From assembly GCA_031425155.1 (NCBI GenBank), contig JANPIV010000109.1, positions 51,152 to 115,151 on the forward strand: DNA of 64,000 nucleotides. Reading direction: 5' to 3'. A program made the position numbers and the translations under genes. This DNA comes from M3007 sp031425155 (GTDB lineage Bacteria > Bacteroidota > Bacteroidia > Chitinophagales > Saprospiraceae). Positions within the stretch are counted from its first letter, which is position 1, and every line of letters starts with the position of its first letter. Under the pieces are notes generated by a model. It was not told the DNA's origin. It ran no database searches and worked only from the letters and a program-made list of their open reading frames with translations. Positions 34,040 through 40,889 of this stretch are shown in pieces.

Positions 34040-34588
34040 ATGAAACGATATATTTTTGCTGCGTTCGCTCTTTGGGCCGTGGCTTTTGCCGTAATGTCTT
34101 TCCGTCCTGCCCCGGCTCCAATCGCCGTCCCTCCCGCACCTGCGTTGAAATGGTACACCTGGGATGAAGCGATGGCCCTGAACAAGACCAAACCCCGCAA
34201 ACTCATGATCGACATCTATACCGACTGGTGTGGCTGGTGCAAACGGATGGACAAGACCACTTTTGCCGACTCGGCGGTCACCGCTTACATCGCTGCCAAT
34301 TTCTACCCGGTCAAGTTCAATGCCGAGCAAAAGGGCGAAATTAAATTTGACGGCCAGACCTTTGGCTACACGAAACAAGACGGCGGTCGCGGCGTCCACA
34401 CCCTCGCCTACGCCCTGCTGGACGGGAATATGGGCTATCCTTCGCTGGTTTATTTGAATGAAAAAAACGAGCGCATCATGATCTCACCCGGCTTTAAAGA
34501 GCCCGCTGACATGCTGAAAGAGCTGCACTTCGCCGCCGAAGAACATTATACCAAAACGACCTGGGAAAAGTACCGCACCACTAACTAA
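34040..34588 (+). CDS. Secreted thioredoxin-family protein
   Basis: A 182-residue protein with a signal peptide (I-F-A-A-F-A-L-W-A-V-A-F-A-V-M-S) and a Pro/Ala linker, then a thioredoxin fold with active site D-W-C-G-W-C-K-R-M-D (about residues 65-74) and the cis-Pro region G-Y-P-S-L-V-Y-L. The CGWC motif and K-x-M-D-K-x-T-F match DUF255/thioredoxin_7-type periplasmic proteins. It would act on periplasmic disulfides; partner unknown. It is followed by a bidirectional terminator shared with cysK. Confidence 0.85.
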   Translation: MKRYIFAAFALWAVAFAVMSFRPAPAPIAVPPAPALKWYTWDEAMALNKTKPRKLMIDIYTDWCGWCKRMDKTTFADSAVTAYIAANFYPVKFNAEQKGEIKFDGQTFGYTKQDGGRGVHTLAYALLDGNMGYPSLVYLNEKNERIMISPGFKEPADMLKELHFAAEEHYTKTTWEKYRTTN

Positions 34589-34599
34589 TGCGGAATACA

Positions 34600-34651
34600 G
34601 AATACGGAATGCGGAATTTTTTGATTCGACTGAATTCCGCATTCCGCATTC
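34600..34651. terminator. Bidirectional terminator between thioredoxin gene and cysK
   Basis: Bases 34600-34618 and 34633-34651 are inverted copies (core CGGAATGCGGAATT / AATTCCGCATTCCG, one mismatch in 19), followed by CTTTTTATTT. It lies between two convergent stops. Same sequence family as the inverted repeats at 18075-18427. Confidence 0.75.
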
Positions 34652-34668
34652 TTTTTATTTCGTATTCG

Positions 34669-35625
34669 TTAGATGCCTGCTGTTTTTGGCACTGCTGACT
34701 GCGCGCCTTCCCACTCATACAGACCTTCGATGGAAAGGTAACGCTCACCGGTATCATAATTGAAGCCCAGTATCCGTGCGCCAGCGGGAATGTCCGCCAG
34801 TTTCTGGGCGATGGCCGCCAGCGTAGCACCCGACGATACGCCGCCAAAAATACCTTCTTCTACCACGGCCCGTTTGGCATATTCAAAAGCATCTTCTTTG
34901 GACACCTGGATCACGCCGTCCAGCACGTCCGTGTGCAGGTTGCGGGGAATAAAGCCCGCGCCAATCCCCTGGATTGGGTGCGGGCCAGGGGCACCGCCGG
35001 AAATAACCGGACTGAGTGCAGGCTCCACCGCAAAAACCTGCAACTTTGGAAAGTGCGATTTCAGCACTTCGGCTACGGCAGTAATGTGTCCGCCGGTGCC
35101 TACGCCCGTGATGAGATAGTCAATTCCTTCGGGAAAATCCTGCAATATTTCCTGCGCCGTCGTTCTTCGGTGAACCTCTATATTCGCTTCATTTTCAAAC
35201 TGTTGTGGCATCCAGGCATTGGGAATTTCCGACACCAGCTGGGTGGCACGTTCGATAGCACCCTTCATGCCTTTTTCGCGCGGCGTCAGGTCGAACTGTG
35301 CACCGTAAGCTGCCATCAACCGGCGACGTTCCACGCTCATGCTTTCGGGCATCACCAGGATGATCTGGTAGCCTTTCACGGCAGCCACGAGGGCCAGGCC
35401 AATGCCCGTATTCCCGCTCGTTGGCTCGATGATGATGCTGCCGGGGCGTAATTCGCCGCTCTGCTCGGCCGCTTCGATCATGGATAAAGCGATCCGGTCT
35501 TTGATGCTGCCGCCGGGGTTGGCGCGTTCGAGTTTCAGCCATACTTCGTGCTGATCGCCAAAAAGGCGGTTGACGCGAACGTGGGGCGTATTACCGATGG
35601 TTTCGAGAATGTTATTCGCTTTCAT
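34669..35625 (-). CDS. cysK: Cysteine synthase (O-acetylserine sulfhydrylase)
   Basis: A 318-residue PLP enzyme that makes cysteine from O-acetylserine and sulfide. PLP Lys is in N-P-G-G-S-I-K-D-R, the substrate loop is P-T-S-G-N-T-G-I-G-L, the phosphate-binding loop is G-V-G-T-G-G-H-I-T, and the late G-V-S-S-G-A-T is present. It is co-directional with cysE 148 bases upstream, and together they complete the last two steps of cysteine synthesis. The cysK versus cysM type is not certain from sequence. Confidence 0.93.
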   Translation of the reverse strand: MKANNILETIGNTPHVRVNRLFGDQHEVWLKLERANPGGSIKDRIALSMIEAAEQSGELRPGSIIIEPTSGNTGIGLALVAAVKGYQIILVMPESMSVERRRLMAAYGAQFDLTPREKGMKGAIERATQLVSEIPNAWMPQQFENEANIEVHRRTTAQEILQDFPEGIDYLITGVGTGGHITAVAEVLKSHFPKLQVFAVEPALSPVISGGAPGPHPIQGIGAGFIPRNLHTDVLDGVIQVSKEDAFEYAKRAVVEEGIFGGVSSGATLAAIAQKLADIPAGARILGFNYDTGERYLSIEGLYEWEGAQSAVPKTAGI

Positions 35626-35637
35626 GCGAGAGAAGAA

Positions 35638-35770
35638 GTTGATGAAGGTTGATAAAAAAGGTTGATATGGGTTGATGAGGGTTGATAAAAAAGGTTGATG
35701 AAGGTTGATAAAAAAAGGCGGGTCGCGGTGTATACTGCATTATCAACCCTAATCAACCTTCATTAACCCA
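35638..35770. repeat. ATCAACCTT-type repeats and hairpin between cysE and cysK
   Basis: On the minus strand the spacer holds GGTTGATTAGGGTTGATA right after cysE, then a poly-T stretch, then a series of ATCAACC units up to the cysK start. The two sets are complementary, so they can fold into an intercistronic hairpin. The unit is related to the decamers at 831-892. Confidence 0.65.
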
Positions 35771-35773
35771 TTT

Positions 35774-36604
35774 CTAAATCACAAAATTGACTGGCTCATC
35801 GAAGGGTCGGGTGCGTACTTTCAACTGCGACTGGTGCAGCACCACCGAATAGGCAGGCACACTTGTCGTCAGCCAGCTGTTACCGCCGATCACGGAATCG
35901 TGACCCACCACGGTATGTCCCCCCAGAATGGTACAATTGGCGTATAAAATACAATTGTCCTCAATGGTGGGGTGCCGTTTTACATTGGCCAGCGATTTGT
36001 CCACCTGCAACGCGCCCAAAGTAACGCCCTGATAAATCTTCACATTGTCGCCAATGATAGAAGTTGCTCCAATCACCACGCCCGTGCCATGATCTATAAA
36101 AAAAGATCGCCCAATCGTCGCCGCCGGGTGAATGTCAATGCCGGTCTTGCTATGCAAATATTCGGAGAACATCCGTGGCAACAGCGGCGCGCCCAACTTA
36201 TGTAAAGTGTGGGCAATCCGGTAGTTTGCAATGGCCTGAAAACCCGGATACGTGGCGATCACTTCTTCCAGACAGGTGGCTGCGGGATCGAATTGCAGAA
36301 TGGCCTCGGCATCTTCCAGAATGGTATCATACACCTGTGCCAACTGATCGAAAAGGCCGTCAGAAATATGCATCACCGCACCCGGCGTATCTTCCATGAC
36401 CGGATACAAGAGTTTGTGCAGATCGTTGCGCAGCATGGCGTATTGCACTTTGGCGGGTCGCGGCTCGTCGCTCAGTTTTGGGAACAAAAACAAAAACAAC
36501 GCATCGCATAGCCGGTGCGTCTCCGCCCGGGCCGGAATTTGTACACCCTCGCCAGACTGCTGGGCATCCAGGCGTTGAAAGAATTTTTCTAAAGATGGTT
36601 TCAT
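35774..36604 (-). CDS. cysE: Serine O-acetyltransferase
   Basis: A 276-residue acetyltransferase that makes O-acetylserine from serine and acetyl-CoA. The N-terminal helical domain (1-135) contains D-P-A-A-T-C-L-E-E-V. The left-handed beta-helix starts with I-A-N-Y-R-I-A-H and contains G-I-D-I-H-P-A-A-T-I-G-R-S-F-F-I-D-H-G-T-G-V-V-I-G (split here at conserved H and D positions), N-V-K-I-Y-Q-G-V-T-L-G-A and H-P-T-I-E-D-N. Overall it looks like an EpsC-type enzyme. It is the first structural gene behind a Cys-codon leader peptide and terminator, so expression likely responds to cysteinyl-tRNA. Confidence 0.94.
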   Translation of the reverse strand: MKPSLEKFFQRLDAQQSGEGVQIPARAETHRLCDALFLFLFPKLSDEPRPAKVQYAMLRNDLHKLLYPVMEDTPGAVMHISDGLFDQLAQVYDTILEDAEAILQFDPAATCLEEVIATYPGFQAIANYRIAHTLHKLGAPLLPRMFSEYLHSKTGIDIHPAATIGRSFFIDHGTGVVIGATSIIGDNVKIYQGVTLGALQVDKSLANVKRHPTIEDNCILYANCTILGGHTVVGHDSVIGGNSWLTTSVPAYSVVLHQSQLKVRTRPFDEPVNFVI

Positions 36605-36648
36605 AAATATGCTGATGTGGCCAAAGATTAAAAGCCAAAGACATGAAA

Positions 36649-36693
36649 TAAAAAAACAAGCACCCTTCCACGCGCAAGGTCGGGAAAGGGTGC
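36649..36693 (-). terminator. Leader terminator (attenuator) upstream of cysE
   Basis: On the minus strand GCACCCTTTCC (from 36693) pairs with GGAAGGGTGC (36669-36660), with one bulged T, giving a 10-bp stem, followed directly by TTGTTTTTTTAT (36659-36648). It lies between a Cys-rich leader ORF and cysE. The 5' arm (CCCTTTCCC, 36690-36682) can pair instead with GGGAAGGG inside the leader ORF (36766-36759), so terminator and antiterminator exclude each other. Confidence 0.85.
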
Positions 36694-36731
36694 CAGTTAT
36701 ATAAAAGCAACTTATTGTGATCGTTTATCGT

Positions 36732-36824
36732 TCAAACGCCTGCAAAAGTCGCTCCCGGCCCTTCCCATACAGTAGGACAGCAACAGCAACAACAAGTTTT
36801 GGTTGGAACGAGCAATGATTTCAT
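36732..36824 (-). CDS. Cysteine-rich leader peptide (six consecutive Cys codons)
   Basis: A 30-codon ORF: M-K-S-L-L-V-P-T-K-T, then six Cys (codons 11-16, bases 36794-36777, TGT/TGC), then P-T-V-W-E-G-P-G-A-T-F-A-G-V and TGA. The start is preceded by GAAAAA and lies 17 bases after a consensus promoter. Downstream come an intrinsic terminator and cysE. Such an arrangement fits ribosome-mediated attenuation: scarcity of charged tRNA-Cys stalls the ribosome at the Cys run, frees the segment 36766-36759 to pair with the terminator's 5' arm, and lets transcription reach cysE-cysK. Cys-tract leader peptides are known from actinobacteria; I know of no established case in this phylum. Confidence 0.85.
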   Translation of the reverse strand: MKSLLVPTKTCCCCCCPTVWEGPGATFAGV

Positions 36825-36840
36825 TTTTTCAGTCGAGCGG

Positions 36841-36871
36841 CAAACATAGGGCCAGTTTGGGGGATGGACAA
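36841..36871 (-). promoter_or_regulatory. Promoter of the cysE-cysK leader transcript
   Basis: TTG at 36871-36869 and TATGTTTG at 36848-36841 are separated by 20 bases, matching the Bacteroidota consensus (-33 TTG, -7 TAnnTTTG, spacing 19-21). Transcription would start near 36835, giving a very short leader before the Cys-rich ORF. Confidence 0.8.
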
Positions 36872-36974
36872 GTATAGAGGACATTAAAAATTAAGAAAGA
36901 AGCATTGTTTTTCTCAACTTTGCCCCACAAATATTGCTCCTAAAATCCCACCAAACCATTTCAGCCCAAGCACT

Positions 36975-38195
36975 ATGCAACATCTGGCAGCCTATCTCGT
37001 AGATGGCATTCGTACGCCTATTGGCAATTTCGGCGGTACCCTGTCGCCCATTCGAACCGATAATCTGGCGGCCCACGTCATTCAGGAACTGATTGCCCGC
37101 CACCCGGAATTAGACCCGGCGCGGATCGTTGACGTGTATTTCGGCTGCGCCAACCAGGCGGGTGAAGACAACCGCAACGTGGCCCGTATGGCCTTGCTAC
37201 TGGCGGGCCTGCCCGTTTCCGTGCCCGGCGAGACGGTCAATCGGCTGTGCGCCAGCGGCATGGCGGCGGCCATACACGCCAAACAAGCGGTGCAGGCTGG
37301 CGATGGCGACCTCTATTTGGCGGGCGGCGTGGAGGGTATGACCCGTGCGCCCTACGTGACGAGTAAATCCGCCAAGCCCTTTGGTACGGATGCCAAAATG
37401 TTCGACAGCAGTTTCGGCTGGCGATTCGTGAACCCGCAAATGGAGGCGACCTACGGCGTGGACCCGATGGGTATGACGGCAGAGAATCTGGTGGATATGT
37501 ACGGCATTAGCCGCGACGATCAGGACCAGTTTGCACTGTGGAGCCAGCAAAAAGCCTCCGCAGCCCGCGATGCTGGCCGTCTGTCGGAAGAGATGGTGCC
37601 TATCGCCATACCGCAGTCCAAAGGCGAAGCACAATGGATGGAGCACGATGAATTTATCAAATCCGGCACGACGCTGGAAGGTTTGGCACGACTCAAACCG
37701 GCTTTCAGAAAAGACGGCAGTGTCACCGCAGGCAATGCTTCCGGCCTGAACGATGGCGCGGCGGCTTTGCTGATTGCTTCCAATAATGGATTGAAAGACA
37801 ATAATTTATCTCCGTTAGCACGTATTGTCAGTTCGGCGGTAGTAGGGGTGGAGCCCCGCATTATGGGCATCGGGCCAGTGGAGGCCAGTCGCCAGGCTTT
37901 GCGCAAAGCAGGTCTTACACTCGACGAAATGGACGTGATCGAACTGAATGAGGCCTTCGCGGCCCAGGTGCTGGCTTGTACGCGTGCCCTCGGCCTGGAC
38001 GATCAGGATGCCCGCATCAATCCCAATGGCGGTGCTATCGCTTTGGGGCATCCGCTCGGCATGAGTGGTGCCCGCCTGCTGCTCACGGCCGCCCACGAAC
38101 TACGGCGGCGCGGCGGACGTTACGCCCTGTGTACGATGTGCGTGGGTGTGGGCCAGGGCTATGCAGTGGTATTGGAAAATGCAACGCGGGTTTGA
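36975..38195 (+). CDS. Acetyl-CoA acyltransferase (thiolase), 3-oxoadipyl-CoA thiolase-like
   Basis: A 406-residue degradative thiolase that cleaves 3-ketoacyl-CoA. Active-site Cys is in N-R-L-C-A-S-G-M near residue 92; the N-E-A-F-A motif, G-H-P-L-G-M-S-G-A-R, and the final C-T-M-C-V-G-V-G-Q-G are all present. The wording R-T-P-I-G-N-F-G-G-T-L and D-P-M-G-M-T-A-E-N resembles PcaF/PaaJ enzymes of the beta-ketoadipate and phenylacetate pathways, but no pathway partners are adjacent. Divergent from the cys operon. Confidence 0.9.
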   Translation: MQHLAAYLVDGIRTPIGNFGGTLSPIRTDNLAAHVIQELIARHPELDPARIVDVYFGCANQAGEDNRNVARMALLLAGLPVSVPGETVNRLCASGMAAAIHAKQAVQAGDGDLYLAGGVEGMTRAPYVTSKSAKPFGTDAKMFDSSFGWRFVNPQMEATYGVDPMGMTAENLVDMYGISRDDQDQFALWSQQKASAARDAGRLSEEMVPIAIPQSKGEAQWMEHDEFIKSGTTLEGLARLKPAFRKDGSVTAGNASGLNDGAAALLIASNNGLKDNNLSPLARIVSSAVVGVEPRIMGIGPVEASRQALRKAGLTLDEMDVIELNEAFAAQVLACTRALGLDDQDARINPNGGAIALGHPLGMSGARLLLTAAHELRRRGGRYALCTMCVGVGQGYAVVLENATRV

Positions 38196-38408
38196 CGGGT
38201 TTGACGGATTTGCACGGATTTTGAGCAGGACATTTAAAATCAGTAAAACTGATTTTTCATTTGTGGATAAAAAACGGAAGCCATTATACGTTATCATCCG
38301 TCGAAAATCAGGTGTCTGTATCAGGTCTTTACCACATCCGAGCTGTCCAATCCGCCTTGTGCATTATATCCGCGAAAATCCGCGCCTAATCCGTCCAATC
38401 CGCGTTAC
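38196..38408. repeat. CGGATTTGACGGATT-type degenerate inverted repeats
   Basis: The left end carries GGGTTTGACGGATTTGCACG-like units and the right end (38365-38405) carries reverse-complement TCCGCGAAAATCCGCG and TAATCCGTCCAATCCG units just before the next start codon. They pair imperfectly. Possible terminator or leader structure; nothing else is seen. Confidence 0.45.
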
Positions 38409-39221
38409 ATGAAAAAACTCATCCTTTCTGCCGGTTTTCTATTCCTCTTTGGCGCAGTATTCAGCCAGACCAATGCCATGGAAACCTTTGATTTACAGGA
38501 CACCCAGCATCTGATGGGTACGCTCTTCGATTCGCATTTTTTCGATAGCAATGGGGACGTACTCTGGAAACCGGTCAATTTTTCCGATGCCGTGGAGGCC
38601 AACCTTTCCGACGATGGCTACCTGCACACAAGCCTGGATACCATATTGTATTTCAGTACCTATAGTATTCCCCATGCAGTGGTCATCTTCGCCACTTTTT
38701 ATTATGAAAAAGGGAAGATCAGCGAATGCCATTCCTGTGGCGCCCAATTAAGCGTAGCCGTCTTTGATGAAGCGAGCATCACCGGAAAATGGCAGGTCAG
38801 GCAATTCTCCAAACATCTGACAACTTTGGGTAGTTTTGGCGATAACGGGAATGTCGGGCTATTGCAATTCGGTGAAAATCAATGGGCTATGAGTTTTGAT
38901 ATGGGCTGGATGGGCCAAGGCATTTACAGTGAATACGTGGAATTTCGCAATGTGGATGACCTGGAAAAGGTATTCAACTACGTGGTGCATGAAGACAACA
39001 GCGGCGTGTGGGGCGATACAAATGAACGCACTTATTCTTTCGACAAAACCATCCATTTTTTGAGTAATAATGAAACAAAATCCGGCTGGTGGGACTTTGA
39101 CCTAGTGACTCGTGGTACCCGGGCCGGAGAAGACGATGAAGGCAAATCAGTCCCCGACAACATTGTGGAACACTATGTATTCGATTGGGATACAAATACT
39201 TATATGCGGGCTTGTCCGTAA
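38409..39221 (+). CDS. Secreted protein of unknown function
   Basis: A 270-residue protein with a signal peptide (L-I-L-S-A-G-F-L-F-L-F-G-A-V-F-S-Q, cleavage near residue 20). The body is rich in aromatic residues and beta-strands (A-V-V-I-F-A-T-F-Y-Y-E, W-A-M-S-F-D-M-G-W-M-G-Q-G), with a C-H-S-C-G segment near residue 107 and a Cys near the C-terminus. No T9SS tail and no recognised family. Monocistronic as far as seen. Confidence 0.65.
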   Translation: MKKLILSAGFLFLFGAVFSQTNAMETFDLQDTQHLMGTLFDSHFFDSNGDVLWKPVNFSDAVEANLSDDGYLHTSLDTILYFSTYSIPHAVVIFATFYYEKGKISECHSCGAQLSVAVFDEASITGKWQVRQFSKHLTTLGSFGDNGNVGLLQFGENQWAMSFDMGWMGQGIYSEYVEFRNVDDLEKVFNYVVHEDNSGVWGDTNERTYSFDKTIHFLSNNETKSGWWDFDLVTRGTRAGEDDEGKSVPDNIVEHYVFDWDTNTYMRACP

Positions 39222-39229
39222 ACGCCCCC

Positions 39230-39357
39230 TCCTGCTCCCCATAAAGGGGGAGAGTACATGGAGCGGAGGGGAGATTGGTGCATTTTGCTTTATTGCCTTT
39301 TTGCCCATTCCATTACCCCTACTTTCCCGTAAATGGGAGTACATGAAGCGGAAGCAA
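39230..39357. repeat. Two imperfect copies of a hairpin with GAGTACATGRAGCGGA
   Basis: CTCCCC/GGGGGAG followed by GAGTACATGGAGCGGAGG (39252), and CTTTCCC/GGGAG followed by GAGTACATGAAGCGGAAG (39337), lie 85 bases apart in direct orientation. A similar CTCCCCC/GGGAGGGGG hairpin is at 63878-63902. Likely dispersed terminator-like repeats. Confidence 0.5.
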
Positions 39358-39424
39358 TGATCCGTTGTTTTGGCCTTTCCGATGAAAAACCGGGGTGTCG
39401 CTGCGCTCCATTTGGCCGTTTACG

Positions 39425-39844
39425 CTACCGCCCAGTACTGTCGCTGTTTTCCTGATACAAGGTGGGTGGCGTGGCTGGCGGATTCGGGACTTTCTGCAAA
39501 TGAAACTCGAAGGGAATACCGCGCAGTTCGGTCGTCAGTACGAGCATGGAATCCGTCAATAACTGGATGTGGTAATTGATTGGTTGGAGACTTTTTTGTT
39601 CAATTTTGTCTTCCTGCACCGTGTAGTCAGTGGGCTGCTCGGCGCCGATGGGCAGGTTGGATTGCATTTTGCCATCCGCTCCAAACTGATAGTACACGCC
39701 TTGCAGGGTAGGGGTTTCACTTTTATTGCGCAGGCCCTTAGTCAATTGCCAGTAGCCGACAATAGAATTTTTGTTATTGACTGTGGTATCACAGGAAGAC
39801 AACAGCGACAAAGTCAGCGCAAAGGGGAAAATACGAAATAGCAT
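39425..39844 (-). CDS. Small lipoprotein, lipocalin-like
   Basis: A 139-residue lipoprotein with a good lipobox (L-S-L-L-S-S-C, Cys at residue 18). The mature part begins I-V-G-Y-W-Q-L-T-K-G and alternates strands (Y-Y-Q-F-G-A-D-G-K-M, D-S-M-L-V-L-T-T-E-L), as in small lipocalin-like proteins of this phylum that start G-x-W. The ATG at 39844 is preferred to a TTG two codons upstream. Role unknown. Confidence 0.7.
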   Translation of the reverse strand: MLFRIFPFALTLSLLSSCDTTVNNKNSIVGYWQLTKGLRNKSETPTLQGVYYQFGADGKMQSNLPIGAEQPTDYTVQEDKIEQKSLQPINYHIQLLTDSMLVLTTELRGIPFEFHLQKVPNPPATPPTLYQENSDSTGR

Positions 39845-39956
39845 GGTCAATGATGAATTTTGGAGGTCGGTCGGTGCAGGTTACAGCTGGCCAACTTTTC
39901 TCTCTCGAAGAAAATTTTCCCCTATAACTCCCGACAGCAAGTTGGAATTATACAAA

Positions 39957-40748
39957 TCACTTTAAATCCACAAAACCGAAACCCAGGTAAGGGTATTCGC
40001 CGAAACCTGCGAAGTAGCAAAATTCCATCATCGGCGGCGGCAGGCTGACTTCAAATTCGTAGGCAAAGCCACGCAACTGGAGCACCCCTTCGGGATTGGG
40101 CTTGAGATGGATAAGGCGCGATTTGGCCAGCCCAATCAAACGGAACTGCATAGCAAAAGCCGGATCGAGCAGTTTAAGATTCACCAGCGATTTGTACTGC
40201 ATGGCGGCTTTGAAACGCCGCACCAGGTGGTTGAAAAAACTAATATCGTAGGCCTCGTTATCTGGCAGCAGGTAAGGATTGGCCGTTTTTATTTCTTCTA
40301 CGGTGGTCACGGAGATGGGCGACACCGCCTTGAATTGCATCGTATCCTTGAATACGGGCTTCGGCATGATCTGCCAGTGCTTTACTTCAAATTGCGCAGG
40401 CTGCCCTTCCAACGTACCCAAAGTGAGGGGTTGCTGACGAAACAGATTGACGATCTGCTGTTCAAAAGCCGGATCCAGATACAGCGAAATGCTCAGTTTG
40501 ACCTGATTGCCCTGCAACCTGAATTCCTGCTTGACCTGATCCATCTCGTAAGGATAGATAGCCAATGGGCTGAAAGTGAACAACTTGTAATTACGGGAAC
40601 TGAGGTCAAAGCCGCGCTTTTGTACCCAATGCTGCAGTTCGGCCCCCGCTTTGGAAAGGACCGTGAATACCCAACCGGAGATTTCAGATTGGTAATTGAT
40701 GGGGATAATCGTGCCCTTCTGACAAGAAAGACTGAATTGGATACGCAT
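39957..40748 (-). CDS. cas6: CRISPR-associated endoribonuclease Cas6 (orphan)
   Basis: A 263-residue Cas6. It has the typical N-terminal ferredoxin-like start (M-R-I-Q-F-S-L, then I-P-I-N-Y-Q-S-E-I-S-G-W-V-F), Y-K-L-F-T-F-S-P-L, an A-V-S-P-I segment, and the C-terminal Gly-rich loop G-F-G-E-Y-P-Y-L-G-F-G-F-V. Cas6 cuts CRISPR precursor RNA within repeats. No other cas gene and no repeat-spacer array are seen in the window, so it is either a remote partner of a distant locus or a stray copy. Confidence 0.82.
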   Translation of the reverse strand: MRIQFSLSCQKGTIIPINYQSEISGWVFTVLSKAGAELQHWVQKRGFDLSSRNYKLFTFSPLAIYPYEMDQVKQEFRLQGNQVKLSISLYLDPAFEQQIVNLFRQQPLTLGTLEGQPAQFEVKHWQIMPKPVFKDTMQFKAVSPISVTTVEEIKTANPYLLPDNEAYDISFFNHLVRRFKAAMQYKSLVNLKLLDPAFAMQFRLIGLAKSRLIHLKPNPEGVLQLRGFAYEFEVSLPPPMMEFCYFAGFGEYPYLGFGFVDLK

Positions 40749-40889
40749 AGTGTCCGGTAGTGATTAAAGGTAGATTAAAAATTTCACCAAGTGAATGACG
40801 TTTTGTTTTCGCCGCGAAAAGTACGGCAATCCTGCTTTTTAACAAGAAAAAAATCAAAACAAGGTGGAATTTCCGGTTTTTTAGATGAT

